DNA from: Chamaecyparis obtusa
Taxonomy: Eukaryota > Streptophyta > Pinopsida > Cupressales > Cupressaceae
Direction: 5' to 3'
NCBI GenBank assembly: GCA_027943335.1
Contig: BSBK01006751.1
Location: 102,001 to 166,000, forward strand
Length of the DNA: 64,000 bases
How positions within the stretch are numbered: the stretch's first letter is position 1; each line of letters starts with the position of its first letter. The notes under the pieces are model-generated. The model had not been told where the DNA came from and ran no database searches. It saw nothing but the letters and a program-made list of their open reading frames with translations. A program made the position numbers and the translations under genes. Below are positions 49,305 to 61,449 of this stretch, piece by piece.

Positions 49305-52050
49305 ATGGCAGATTCAAGGAATGATTGGCCACTAGAACCATGCCCATCTGGATTTATAGGCACACATACTAAAGGTGCTAAAGATAAGACATGGAGATAT
49401 GCCTATGAAGGACCGGAGCCTAGGAAGGTGATTTGCATAAAATGTGAAAAACTAATTCATGGAGCCATAAACCACCTCAAATACCACCTTGCAAGCATTG
49501 ACAAGCATGATACTAGGAAATGTGATAAAACCACAGAAGAGATAAAAAGATTTGTTAATGCCATACTTGCAGCTGAGGAAGAGAAAAAATTACAAAGGGA
49601 AAGGGCAAACTTAGCTATGAGGGCAGTCATAGCTAAATCTCAAGGTGATTCAATTGACATTGAAGAAGAAGAGGCACTTCAAAGCATAGCGGACTCTCGT
49701 CATGGCCCGCGTATCCACAAAATGAGCACCCCCTCTTTTAGTTTTACCGCTTCCGCTTCCTCTATAGTAGAGTGTCTGTTGCTGCATCACCATCTAGGAC
49801 ACAGCCTATAGACAATTTTTTTGTGCACAGGAACACACCTAGAGCACAACCATCATTGGAGGCCACTGGATGGAATAAGGAGGCACATGAGAAAACGGAC
49901 ATTTCTGCCGCTGATTTTTGGTACTTCAACAACATCCCGTTGAATGTGGCAGAGAGTCTTTATTGGCTCAATTTGTGATCGCAATGACAGTTTCAAGAAA
50001 AGGGTACAAGGCCCCTTCTCGCAAGGATCTGGGTGGGAGGTTAGTAAATTGTCTACTTGATTTCATTTTTAAATTTTTATTGTTTTTCTTGTTTATTACA
50101 TCAAAATTGTGTACTAATATTTAATTTCACTTTGTTCTTGTAGGTTGCTCACAAATGCAATTGATAGGGCAAAACAAGTGGTGGATGAGCAAAAAAAAGA
50201 GTGGAACAAATTTGGCTGCACCATTCTTTCTGATGGGTGGATAGATGGCAAAAACCACACCATTATTAATTTTTTGGTTGCTTGCAAGGACAATGTGGTG
50301 TTCTTGAAATCAGTTGATGCCTCCAATAAGGTGAAAAATGCACAAACATTGGCATTAATGTTAGAGAACGTTGTCATGGAGGCGGGAATAGAGAATGTGG
50401 TGCAAATCATCACAGATAATGCAGCAGCATATGTGGCAGTAAGTAGAATCCTCCAAAAAAGGAACCCCACTCTTTTTTGGACACCTTATGCAGCACATGT
50501 CCTTGACCTTCTTTTGGAGGACATAGGAAAACTTGATTCAGTGACTCCACTTGTGGAAGATGGAGAGCGGATCACAAAATATATCTACAATCACCATTGG
50601 GTTCTACATTTGATGAGAGAGCACACTCATGGGAGAGATTTGGTGAGATCCAGTGTCACAAGGTTTGCAATGATCTTCTTGACGTTGCAAAGCATTATTG
50701 GTGCATTGTCTTCTTTGAAGCAAATGTTTGTGAGTCAAGCATGGCTAGACTCACTTTATTCAAAGAAGGCTGAAGGAGAGGTTGTCGCAACCATCGTCTT
50801 TGACAACCATTTTGCACAAAGGGCTACAGAGATTGTGAAGGTAACTTAAAAACTTTGGTTTTTAATTATTCTTGATTCAAGTCTCTCATTATTAAATTGT
50901 AACTTACTAACTTCATTAATTAATCTTTTTGTAATTTGTATTTTTCAATTGTGGGTGTCTGAGCCCCTGGTTAGAGTTTTGCGCTTGGTAGATGGAGATC
51001 AAACCCCAATGGAGTATCTTTATGAGGCCATGGATAGGGCCAAAGAGTATATAAAAAATTACAAGGGGGATAGACTCAGATTTAATCTCATCTGGGAAAT
51101 TATTGATAGGAGGTGGAACAATTAGCTCCACCAACCCATTCATGTAGCAGGGTACTTCCTCAAACCTCGTTTCAGGTTCAATGATTCTTATTCAGATCCT
51201 AACGGAGAGGTTATGGAGGGCTTCACTGCATGCATTCAGAGGATGATACCTGATATTGAGGAGAAAGACCTCGTTGTGGCCAAACAACAAAACTATGTGG
51301 AAGCAAGGGGTAATTTATTCTCTTTAGAGCTGGCAAAGAGAGCAAGAGGCACTCAAACCCCAAGTAAAACATTTACCATTTGGATTTTGAGGTCTAAAGT
51401 AATTGATAAATTGATAAATTATGTTTTCTCTTTTCTCTTTTCTTTCTAACTTCTCAATATTTTATTTTGCAAATGATTGGTGGCAAAGTTGGGGTTTCAA
51501 TACCCCAAATCTCAAAAAATTTGCCCTCAAAATCTTATGTCAGCCTTGTAGTTCATCCAATTGTGAGTTCAATTGGAGCTTGTTTGAGGCCATCCAAATG
51601 AATAAGAGGAACAATTTAGCTCAAAAATGCCTCAATGACCTTATCTATGTGCAATAAAATCTTTAGTTACGCATAAGGCACAAAAAGCAGCAGTTGGTCC
51701 ACTTGATTTGGATGATATAGATCCTTATAGTGATTGGACAACACAAGACCAGCCTCCGTTGTTTACAGAGGATGACGTCACTGATTTGGAGAGGAAGGTT
51801 ATGGAAGAGGGAGGTGGATTTTGTTTCACACTAGATGACATTGAGGAGGATGAGTCAGATGAGGAGTCATTGCCATTGCCAGGACAAGCTACATTCAAGG
51901 TGGAGGACGAGCCACACACATCATCAGAGATACTGAGCGAGGAGGCACAGTCACACCCAGTGCAGGCTACTAAGACTGGACCCTCTAGTTCTACCCCTCC
52001 CTTATTTTCTAGTAGAGTTGGGAAGAGGAAGATTGTAATTGTAATGATGT
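49305..52050 (+). pseudogene. hAT transposase (BED finger, DUF659, dimerisation domain), broken
   Basis: Domains in order: a BED-type zinc finger in the first 100 residues (C-I-K-C...H-L-K-Y-H spacing, 49425-49520), DUF659-type segments (GCTILSDGWIDGKN near 50215; QIITDNAAAYV near 50405; PYAAHVLDLLLEDIGKL near 50485), and the C-terminal dimerisation domain (WWQSWGFNTPNLKKFALKIL near 51478, then CSSSNCEFNWSLFE). An acidic tail DDIDPYSDW follows. Probable introns: about 50040-50143 (GT...TTGTAG), about 50840-50955 and about 51365-51475. Damage: frameshifts near 49765 and 49950, a TAG at 51123 where glutamine fits, stops near 51655, and a solo LTR inserted just beyond. The enzyme would cut and rejoin DNA at the element ends. 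Start chosen at the ATG opening the BED region, with a 5' leader intron probably ending at TAG before 49280. Confidence 0.85.
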
Positions 52051-52053
52051 ATT

Positions 52054-53270
52054 TGTTAATATTATGGCTTTTTCGGCTAAGATCAATTAGGACAAGTAAG
52101 TTGATAATAATAAATTATGGATATATATTTTTATTATCACACCTTTGGTTAATTAATATATATGTGGAAGTGCGATTTTATAATAATAAATAATAAGGCA
52201 TTTATTATTTTTATTATAAATAAAAGAAATTACTTGGGAGGGCCCAAGTCGGCCAACTTGAGGTGGAAGAGTTTATTTAATGATGCTCATATAAATTGGA
52301 GTTTTTGATGAAGGACAAACATATCAAAAACATAACATGTGAATGTCCTCTTCATCAATGCTTAGAGCGAGTTAATGAGCAGTTTAGTTCAGCATTATGG
52401 AGCAAATCAAACCAGCATTTCTGGACCGATCTATTTACCCAATGGGGTAGACTTGTTAGTGATGCACAGACATTAACAGGATATGTAACTTGGCAAGGAT
52501 AAGATAGAGCAAAGAACACAAAAGCTTTCATTAATCATTCACAGTTGTACAATACTCGTGATGCTTCAATAGAGCAAGTACAAAGTTTATATACAATCCG
52601 AAGGGGTGCAACCAAACGTCGTCACCCTTCAATCGTCGACAACTGACAAACATTCGTCGATAACTAACTAACCTCCGTCGGCAACTTACACCCGACGATA
52701 ACATAACTTTACGGCTAACACGATCTACACCAACATTGGTGACAATAATCATCCGCACTAATGGTGAATTAGTTTTGCCCTTATACTGCAAATAAGGCTT
52801 GAAATCTGGGCGATTTGTTTATTGATGAGGTGCAGATCTAGAACAGATATAGTACGATCCTTACATTCAATGAACTAGGGCTGATCTGAAGCAATCCTAA
52901 AATCAGATTGGTGGCAAATTTGGAGCAGACCTTGATAGTGAATTAAAAAACAGATTGTAGGCTCCTAAGAGCAAAATTCAAGGACAAATAAAGTAGCCTT
53001 AAAAGGTTGAATTAGGGCAAAATTGGCGCAGCCCTAGAAGAGCGAATTGAAGACCTTCAAGAGCTGATTCATAAGTCACCAAGGGCAACATTGGAGGACT
53101 AATTTGAAGAATACAAGTACAGATTTGAAACCAACAAAAGGATAAATTCAGACCTTCAAATCCGGGTATTATCTTTCTTTACTTGAGAATATTTATTATA
53201 TCTTGTGTCTTAGTATTTGAAAGACCTCTATAGATTGTATATTCCTTGCTATAATCTGAAAATACTAACA
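52054..53270 (+). repeat. Solo LTR nested in the hAT element
   Basis: Begins TGTTAATATTATGGC and ends TACTAACA (inverted ends TGTTA/TAACA), flanked by GTATT duplications (52049-52053 and 53271-53275). No primer site, coding part or purine tract lies between. Inside, 52484-52737 looks like a second small promoter unit on the minus strand (TATATAAAC, then AATGAAAG), possibly another insertion; its ends give no target duplication. Confidence 0.75.
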
Positions 53271-53613
53271 GTATTTACTTTTAGTTCAACAAAAAGTCAA
53301 AAATTATTTACTATTTAGTATTTTGCTTCCAGCCATCAGCATTCTTCATGAGAATGCGATTTTGTACCCACTTTGCATTTAAATACATCTAGACTCAGCT
53401 TGTTTCTTTTGTGTTCTCATTAATTAACTCATTGGATGCATCTTCTCATTGAATTTTGCAAAAAAAATGCATTTCTAATTAAATTTAAGCTGTTTTTTAA
53501 GTTCCCAAGTTTTTTGCCAAGTTTTTTCCGAAACCTAGTCAAGTTTTTCCTGATTTTTTTTCAGGCCTTGCCAAGTTTTTGCCGAGTCCGAGTTTTCCAA
53601 CTATGGGTGAGAC

Positions 53614-54087
53614 TATCCACCCTAATCTGCAGTTGGAATATCATTTCAGCTATCATACATTGTGCCTGCAAGGAATTCTTTTGATTTTGTGAAGTCTCTA
53701 TGAGACAAAATTACAAGACAATAACATCAGCATTTATTTTGGAGTTGTAAAAATATTATTCCGAATAAAATGATCGAAGTTTTTCTTTAAAAAATATTTG
53801 CGCAGCTATAACTATTGATGAGTAATATTTAACAGAGATGGAGTTCAAGATTTATTTATTCTTTGCCCGGGCGATTTCATTTGGAATGGAAATATAAAGG
53901 TAGAGTGGCTTCTTAATGTAGATAGCAGAACAAGCTGTCATTTTATACATATCACAATATAATATTGGGTGTGCTTAGTCCGATATCATGAATTGAGGAG
54001 CTGGCAGACATTAAGAAAGTTAATGGTGCGGACCTTTGATAAATTTATGCAAGTATTGATGAATATTATTTCATGGGGATATCATTG
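53614..54087 (+). repeat. LTR-like sequence, right part
   Basis: Continuation of the LTR interrupted at 48504: with one copy of GGTGAGAC the two parts join into a smooth leader-like sequence. The 3' limit is unknown. Confidence 0.4.
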
Positions 54088-54380
54088 ATATATGTTGGTG
54101 TGTTTATTTGTTGCACCTAGTAAGTTCTCCTTGGTTCTAGACACACATATTCCTTAGATTTACTTAAGGACAACATAAGTTGTTATCACATTATCACTTT
54201 TCCACCTAATGTGGGACTTCCATCTTTGGTGCCCTTAAGACTTTATCACTTTTCCACTTTTTGTGGATGTGTTGCACAAACACCTTTCCGCCTTGGAAGG
54301 TGATCCAACTTTTCTAAATGTGTCGCAAACTCCTTTCCAGTTTGGAGAATGATACACCTTAAGTGGACATGTGACACTTT

Positions 54381-54628
54381 CACTAATCCACCTTATGTGC
54401 ATAACAGGTTATCACTTTTTGTCTCATGTCATTCAATTAAGCCACCTGTCATAATCTTATGCACTCCTATGTTCTCATCTTTTTGTCTCATGTCATTCAA
54501 TTAAGCCACCTGTCATAATCTTATTCACTAATCCACCTTATGTGCATAACAGGTTATCACTTTTTGTCTCATGTCATTCAATTAAGCCACCTGTCATAAT
54601 CTTATGCACTCCTATGTTCTCATCTTGG
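54381..54628. repeat. Tandem repeat, three copies of a 41-bp core
   Basis: TTGTCTCATGTCATTCAATT and the following AAGCCACCTGTCATAATCTTA occur at about 54420, 54482 and 54566. Copies one and three also share the preceding 45 bases (CACTAATCCACC... from 54381 and 54526). Confidence 0.9.
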
Positions 54629-54960
54629 CCTATTTAACCAAGGGGTCTCCTATGTACGATGGATCCAATCAGTTCTATTGAATTCTTGGTGAGAATACAG
54701 TTTATTATTGTCATATTATTTCTCTCTTGTTATAGTGTTTTTCATTAGGCCTCTAGATATTGTGATAGGCGTAACTGTTGAGTTTTGTGGAAGCTATGAG
54801 ACAAATCTTACCTTTCATGAACGCTCTGCAATTTTTGGTTCCGTCTAATGTTTTCCGTTCTCTCTCTCCAAGTTCTTTTTGTTGTTGTTGTTCTATGCTT
54901 TTGTTTTACGACATATGTTATGTTCTCTGTCATTGCAGTATCGTCTATTCTATCTGAGGC

Positions 54961-54962
<2 letters not shown>

Positions 54963-54991
<29 letters not shown>
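54963..54991. repeat. (GT)n microsatellite
   Basis: About 14 uninterrupted TG steps. Confidence 0.9.
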
Positions 54992-54998
<7 letters not shown>

Positions 54999-55341
54999 TT
55001 GTGCGTTGCACTTATGTGGCATGATGAGTCGGAGGCTTCGTGCATAGCTGGCATCGTGTCACCTGACCTTGTTTGTCTTGGCTTCTTTATCCTTGTCATC
55101 ATGATTACATGGCATCGGTTTATATTATTCATGGTATCGGTTTACATTTTTTATAAGTGCCGTTAATGTTAATGTGTAACAGCTGACATTTGAGTTTCGT
55201 ATTCACCTCTTCATTGCTAAGGAGATGACTTCAGTTATGTCTATTACTATCGCATCTATCACGATGATTAAAAAGGTATTGATATTCATTGTATCGCATG
55301 TGGATATTTTTTCTTGGGTCGCAGTTGAGTAAAAGAAGATA

Positions 55342-55345
<4 letters not shown>

Positions 55346-55391
<46 letters not shown>
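55346..55391. repeat. (AT)n microsatellite
   Basis: About 23 uninterrupted AT steps. Confidence 0.9.
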
Positions 55392-55395
<4 letters not shown>

Positions 55396-55877
55396 TCCTG
55401 ATTATCGGCTTTTGTGTGGACATATAGATATTCACCTTCTTATCTCAAGTTTGTTATTCAGTTCTTAAAGAATTGTATCGTGCTCATATTCTGAGCACCA
55501 TGAATATTGTAATTATTGTCTATGCTCTGTGAATGAGCAACAATAGTATGTTTGTCATTTGCTTAGTGTATTGTGAGCTGATTGTAGTGATACTTTGTTT
55601 CTATGAACTCTGATCTGTATGAGATCATTGAGTATTGAAGACTTTGAAAGAGGCAGAGAACTTGTAATTTTGTTTTGAGGAACTTAATAAACTATCTACT
55701 TTTGGTGGGCTGGGTTTTTCACCCTCAGGTGGAGGGTTTTCCCAGGATAATTGCTTTGTGCTTCCTGTTGTTTTGCATTTGTGTATATTATCTAGTATAA
55801 TTTGATATTCTGGTTCCTAATTTTAACAGTAACTTAAGAAAGCACATGCTCTTCCATAAAGCAAATATATTGAAGGC

Positions 55878-56290
55878 ACAAGCCACTTCTTGAAATATTG
55901 AAGCCACTAATTCTAAGGTTCGGCTATTTAATTCTATGGGTACGACTGGCATTGATTATTCAATAAGTGCTACCTTAATTCCCCAAGAATCACATCCTCA
56001 ACTGGCAGGAGTCACCAAGGTAAATCACATGGGGTCTTCCCTGCACAGAAGTGTCTAAGGATCACTCAGCTAAGCCCACGCAGGAGTTTCTTCGAGATGA
56101 AGATTATCCGGCATGCTATGAGCCGTGTGAATAATGCATTAGTAGAAAAGCTCTTCATTTGTGGAGTGGAAGGAACCTTGTTTGGTGTGGCTCCATCTAT
56201 CAATGAAAGGATCCATTCTGTGGAGCTTCATTTTGCCGCTGCTAAGTATTTCTATTTCTGCATTATCTGGCTTGAGATGACATATAGATA
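55878..56290 (+). other. Exon-like coding segments of unknown origin
   Basis: Two segments have protein-like composition: 55900-56058 (LFNSMGTTGIDYSIS, then IPQESHPQLAGVTKVNHMGS) and the frame 56097-56289 (ALVEKLFICGVEGTLFGV, then RIHSVELHFAAAK). They lie inside the LTR-like block. I recognise no family. They may be a captured gene fragment or chance. Confidence 0.25.
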
Positions 56291-56711
56291 AAGCTCATTT
56301 CTGAGACAGCAGTATTCTGGGTCGTACTTTTGTACCCTCAGACACAAAACTATTTGTTTATGGACTGGGCATTTAATATGGAAGTTGTAGCTGTCATTCT
56401 ATGTATGGAATTCCACTGCTGAAAATTAAAGGTGAGCACACTATACATATTTTCTGCATTCTATCGTTTATCAAGAAGATCGGTTGCAAGCTTACTATGA
56501 GTTTTAAGATTCAGTCCTTATTCAAACAATATTGCAAGTTACTTGTTATTCATACATCTCTGCAAGACTTGAGATATAAATCTTTGGAAAAACAAAAAAC
56601 CCTTCATTCTTACGGTATGCCAACTGTTTGACAATATGTCTGAATATGAAACAGTGAGAAGTTAAGGAAAAGAGCACAAATTTGAGTTGAAAACAGATAG
56701 GGATATTTCAA

Positions 56712-56723
56712 TGGTATCAGAGC
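56712..56723 (+). other. Primer binding site, tRNA-Met type
   Basis: TGGTATCAGAGC one base after ATTTCA. It marks the 3' edge of a plus-strand LTR; the internal region that should follow is unreadable and is soon replaced by minus-strand copia sequence. Confidence 0.7.
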
Positions 56724-57159
56724 CTTGATCTTGCCAGCCTGAGGGTATAAAACAGTTTCCTTCAGCTACAGGTAACATCAATGGATGGAAGATTGTTACC
56801 TACTTTCCTTCTGGCCTCACAATAATTGAGAAACAATATAACAGATCAACAAACTCATAAAATGCAAACCATTATTATAAATATGTGTGGAGAAACCAAA
56901 GTTGCCTAGAGAACCGATACTGGTTTTGGTATGGGAGACTGCTACTAGTATCATGACATTGAACTTTCAAAGCAAGAACACTGGCAAAGTTTAACATTAA
57001 ATTTAAAGTTTAAACAGACAAATGTCAAAGAGTCAGAGAATTCATGCATGCTTGATATTACATATTGACATTCAGAAAAGTTGATTTGTTTTACTTTTCA
57101 TAAGAAGACTCGTAGAAATGTAGAGTATTTTTTTGAAGAAAAATTAAGGTAACATCAGC

Positions 57160-57480
57160 AAGATGTCTCCCACAAGAAGGGGCATCTTCGTCGAGTTTTC
57201 AGTATAGGGAATCGCATCCCAGTACCCGAGATGCGTCTCAAAAGGTCAAAGGCACATCTCCATGCAACCTTGGGAGAAACCCTTATGGGAAAAAAGTCCA
57301 CCAGGAAGAGACTCAATTGTGTATTATTCTCAAAAGATTAAGTACAATAATACAATACAACTATTCCTTTGATAGTAACTTGGTTGCATAAAAGTATTTG
57401 CAAACAATCATACAATCCACTATTTCATGCCTCCAAAATATAGAAAAATGAAAAGAAGAGACTATTATGTAGTGTCATAA
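57160..57480 (-). repeat. Copia LTR fragment on the minus strand
   Basis: Read on the minus strand it has GAGTCTCTTCCTGGTGGAC, then TTTTTTCCCATAAGGGTTTC and TCCCAAGG, a phrase set common in the R-U5 part of copia LTRs. It lies downstream of the RNase H remnant on the same strand, where a 3' LTR is expected. Confidence 0.4.
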
Positions 57481-57949
57481 TTCATGAGCTGCAGCAAAAA
57501 TCCAACATTCTTATGATCATGTCAAGCATCTCGAAATAGTATGTGACTCTACTTACGCATCTTAAACATCCCTTGCATATTACAGAATTCATAGATTTAG
57601 TCATAATGGTTAGTTTGATCAAGATCCTAATGGTAGGCACTCCATGAGGTCATTGATTGCCTTCATAGCACCAATATGAAAGATTTTCTTACAACTCGCA
57701 ATCTTAACCAATTCTTTGTAACCTCCCTATTAAATGCCTTCTACAAACAATCCCAAGTATCCTCAAGAATAAATAAATCCCCTCCGTCACATGGGCATCC
57801 AACTTGGCTAAATTCCATGATGCTTAGTGATTGGACATTATTTATCATCTACATAATTAAATTACAATTACAAAACTTAGAAGTTGCAAAGTGAATGGCA
57901 CACTTAGTCCTAACATTCTTACACTTGACATTTGCTCATTGAAGAGGCA

Positions 57950-58275
57950 AGGCCCATTGCCTCTCTATGCCATCTAACCTTTTATGTACCCACAAGCTTA
58001 CTATGAGCACCTACAACATTGAAGAAAATACTAACCTTCTCTATCATGAATCTCAACACACTTATCCATCTTGCAAACAAAGAGATATTGAATATCAATG
58101 TGCTTCATATGAGCTTGTTACATTGGTTCTTAGCCACACAATGGCTCCTCGTGTATCATATCCAATCCTAAACTGTTTACATCAAACGCCAATACCTAAA
58201 CACAATCTTTGTAACAACGCTGCCTATTTACCAGCATGTGCTACAACCATGTAGTCTACTTCTATAGTAGACAAC
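57950..58275 (-). pseudogene. Ty1/copia RNase H remnant
   Basis: The minus-strand reading contains STIEVDYMVVAHAGK, LLQRLCLGIGV, then after a frameshift KHIDIQYLFV. These match in order the copia RNase H blocks (S-T-x-E-A-E-Y; A-x-W-L-x-x-L; T-K-H-I-D-x-x-x-H-F-V). RNase H removes the RNA template during reverse transcription. At least one frameshift and several stops are present. The reverse transcriptase part that should precede it is separated by the 2-kb LTR-like block at 58280-60289. Confidence 0.65.
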
Positions 58276-58279
58276 GGAA

Positions 58280-60289
58280 CCATAATACCAAATAATTCTC
58301 TACTTTTTCAAACTTAATACCATAAGAATATCAATTGCACAATATTAACAACATAAGATGCAACAATTACACAACGCAAGTAGAACACATAATTTATGTA
58401 GAAACTCTTATAAGAGAAGACACAGCAAAATATTTCTTATATAAAGTCTTATTTACAACTTTGTAGGCACCAAACCACAAGAGGCACCAATCCCCGCAAT
58501 TGTTATGTACCAACCTATTGGAGGCACCTTCCCCGCAATTCGTAGGCACCAAAATATTTTTTCCACAAATTCATCAAAATTTGATATTGTCTTCACAAGT
58601 GCTCTCCTTCACGACTTGTTTTGTAGATGATGTAATCAGCTTTCCTTCAAAAGTATTCTTGATAATAATGCAACTACTTTTCTTCACAGATTTTCTCTCA
58701 AATAATGCAATACTTCCCTTGATAATTCTTCCTTGAGGTTTGCTCTAATTTCATTTGAAAATATGCTCAAAAGATCTGTTGTAAATCAGTCTTTAGATCT
58801 GCTGTGGTTTCTTCTCGAAGACTCCCTCAAATTTGCAACAAAAAAACTTAATATGGTCTGCTCAAATCTGCAATAATTTCGTCTTAGATCTGCTCAAGAA
58901 TGTCACTCGAGTTCACTCTGCCTCAACAATCTGCTATAATATTTATTCAAGAACTTCTTTTTATCCTCCTCACAAATTTAGTATAAGCTTCTTATAAAAT
59001 AGCTCAAGACTGCTGTAGATCTCATTCTTAAATGTGCTCCTAATCTTAAAGATATCCAATCATTTCTTGCATATTACTTCTTCTTTCCTTGTTTTATACC
59101 CCCCAACATGTCACTTCACCCAAAAGGGAAGACTCTTTAAAAGGTTGTCCACACTTGGAATAAAACAATTTATTTTATTCTAATTCTCCAAGAAGGGTCA
59201 GTCCACATAAAACACAATTTATTTAATTTAATGTTGGTTTTGTGCAAGTCCGGAAGCAGAGATCTAACTGTATTGGGCACCCATAAGGAGGTCAGCCAGC
59301 ATATAAATCATTTTGCGGTCGGCCAAATATACGCATTAACATTATTAGATATTCTTGCAAAGGTGGTCAGCCAGCAATAATAATTATTAAATATTACTTT
59401 TGATTCACTGCTGTTAAACATTGCCTTCCTTAATAGCTGCTGCACATTAACAAACATAATTACTGTCCTAAAAGGATGATAATTGCCACCCTTTGTATCA
59501 ACATACATAATCACTATTTTCATCGATGGCTGCTTTAATAATTGTTTCCTTGTATTTAATAATTGCTGCTCTTAAACATCTTTCTCGCTGCATTTGTCAT
59601 GGTAACAAATTATGAAGTCGGCTAGCATAAAAAATAAACTTGTGCAATGCATATGTGAATCAATGAGGGCAACCAATGACTAGAATGCATCTTTGTTAAA
59701 ACAAATTCCTTTACCCCTTTACAAATCTATGACAATATGTAGTGTAAAGCATAACAATCCAAACTTGTGTATGTTCAACAAGTGCACAAGCATCATCCAA
59801 TATGTTCGTCGATCTCCATGATCCTTTGACATCAACAACATGACAACAGTAACAATTAAATCTTCTCATTTTTTACATCAATGACAACAATCCAAACTTG
59901 TGTATGTTCAACAAGTACGTGAGCATCATCCAATATGTTCATCGATCTCCATGATCCTTTGACATCAATGACAACATGTCAACAATAACAATTAAATCTT
60001 CTCATTTTTTACATCAATGACAATCAATCTTCACATCTTTGACACCAATGACAACATGACAACAGTAACAATTAATCTTCTGATCTTTGACATCAATGAC
60101 AAATGTCCAACACTAAGAAGTACAAAAATTTGTTTTATTTTTTACCACACTTCAAGTCAAAGAGATTAATGAAAGAGCATGTGATCTATCATGTTAAACA
60201 ATAATTTGACATCTGTCTTTGCTGCTACAATTATCTACAAAGAACTCCCTATCGTGACCAAAAGTTGAACATTAACAATTAAAATCACA
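58280..60289 (-). repeat. LTR-like block splitting the copia pol remnant
   Basis: On the minus strand it begins TGTGATTTTAATTG at 60289, immediately after a G-rich purine tract (complement of 60290-60304). It contains a tandem repeat in its U3-like part (59753-60100, unit about 134 bp) and a TATA box TATAAAA near 59098. A leader-like stretch ends close to the RNase H remnant at about 58280. The low-coordinate boundary and target duplication were not found, so insertion and deletion-fusion are both possible. Confidence 0.45.
59753..60100. repeat. Tandem repeat, about 134-bp unit, 2.5 copies
   Basis: ACAATCCAAACTTGTGTATG... TCCATGATCCTTTGACATCAA... ATTAAATCTTCTCATTTTTT occurs twice in full, then partially. 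Confidence 0.85.
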
Positions 60290-60299
60290 ATCGCCCCCC

Positions 60300-60680
60300 T
60301 TGTTATATTGTAAAGATTGGAATCACACAAGCTTCTAGTGAATCCATGTTGAAAATGATGCTCATTGATCTTGATATACTAGGCTCAAGGAGCTTTCTTT
60401 ATACCATAGAGAGATTTCATAAGTTTGCAAACTTTGTGTTGCTATCTAGGTGCAACGTACCCCTCAATCAAGTCATATAGCCTTCTACTTAAAGATCTCC
60501 ACTGAGAAAGGTTCTCTCGAAATCCCTCTAATGATCTTAATAGCCAAATTGTGTTGCTACTGTCAAAAACGTTTGGATAGTATTTATCATTGCAATAGGG
60601 TCAAAAGTTTCTTCATAGTCAATGCCTTCTTTCTAAGCATTCCATTACACACAATTCAGGTTGTGCACCCATCCATTCTA
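60300..60680 (-). pseudogene. Ty1/copia reverse transcriptase remnant
   Basis: Minus-strand reading: KEGIDYEETFDPIAMINTI near 60665, then about 200 bases later HKVCKLMKSLYGIKKAP and HHFQHGFTRSLCDSNLY, ending at 60300. These are consecutive blocks of the copia reverse transcriptase N-terminal half (G-I-D-Y-x-E-T-F-x-P-V; V-C-x-L-x-K-S-L-Y-G-L-K-Q-A-P; F-x-x-S-x-x-D-x-x-L-Y). The catalytic Y-V-D-D block should follow about 30 residues later but is absent, cut off by a purine tract and LTR-like block. Several stops and a frameshift are present. The neighbouring integrase remnant is in the right order upstream on this strand. Confidence 0.75.
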
Positions 60681-60689
60681 CCATCTGAG

Positions 60690-61440
60690 ATGATTGGGAT
60701 AATCGATTAATTACAACGGAGAAGAATACTCCTTAAATAAGAAATTACAAAGGATCCTTCCATAATGGAAATGATCGAGAACCAAAGACAAAATTGAAAG
60801 ATACTAAAAACTAACTAAACAACTTACTAAATAGAAAGTTACTAAAAACTAACTAAACAACTTAAATGATTATTATAAACTAAATATAATAGTATTACTT
60901 TAATATACTCTCTTGATGGTCATTCTACTGACTACACACCAAATTTGTCCCTAAATTTTACAAATTTGTCTAGACTCAGACTCGCTAAGAATGTTTGATT
61001 GCCTTCCAACATGATGTTCGGTAATGAAGCCATCCCTCCCGCTATCATCAAACCCTAGGTCGAGCATAAAACCCATGTTTTTGTAGAAAATATATAATAA
61101 CCAACAACCAAAACAAACCAAACACCACAATTTTATGAAAAACTTGCAACTTGAAGAAATAATTTCCACGATTTTTATCAAAAAAATCATTCAAAAACTA
61201 TGCAGGTAAAAAACCTCAATCTCTAGAAGAAAAACCCTTGCAATTTGTAGAGATAAGACCCATGATTTTATTTCAAAAAATTGATCAAAAAATCTGAAAA
61301 TCTCTCACAAAATGTTTAGGAAAAAACACAAATTTTGTTACATAAACAATCCACCAAATAACCCCACGATTTTTGTTTTATAAAAAACAATCAAAAAACT
61401 ACTAAAAATTGCTACAAAATTTCTAGATAAAGACCACAAT
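60690..61440. other. Unreadable stretch between copia integrase and reverse transcriptase
   Basis: Roughly the length expected for the integrase C-terminus and linker but with A-rich runs and no lasting frame. Three phrases near 61135-61440 repeat the pattern AAAAACC..CAATTT.. loosely. Confidence 0.35.
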
Positions 61441-61449
61441 TTTTATTAT

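Larger units (their letters stand above)
48505..53605 (+). mobile_element. hAT DNA transposon, 5.1 kb, with nested solo LTR
   Basis: Ends are CATAGTTGG and CCAACTATG (9-bp inverted repeat), flanked by identical 8-bp duplications GGTGAGAC. Subterminal zones carry many ACTCG/CGAGT and AACTTGGC-type motifs, as hAT ends do. The interior encodes a spliced transposase, now broken, on the plus strand (49305-52050). A solo LTR of 1217 bp (52054-53270) was inserted near the end of the gene, so the element without it was about 3.9 kb, normal for an autonomous hAT. Confidence 0.9.
54093..56710 (+). repeat. Large LTR-like block ending at a primer site
   Basis: Starts TGTTGGTG and ends ATTTCA one base before TGGTATCAGAGCC. 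It contains tandem repeats (54381-54628), a GTTTTTCACCC...GGGTTTTCCCA phrase (about 55710-55745) common in copia LTRs near the transcript start, and two microsatellites. At 2.6 kb it is long; an alternative end is TTTTAACA at 55828, which would make it two units. No target duplication supports either version. Confidence 0.4.

Noticed and set aside
52484..52735. Separate minus-strand solo LTR inside the 52-kb solo LTR
   Set aside because: TATA and polyadenylation-like signals suggest it, but flanks GGATA and TTGGT do not match; kept only as a remark.
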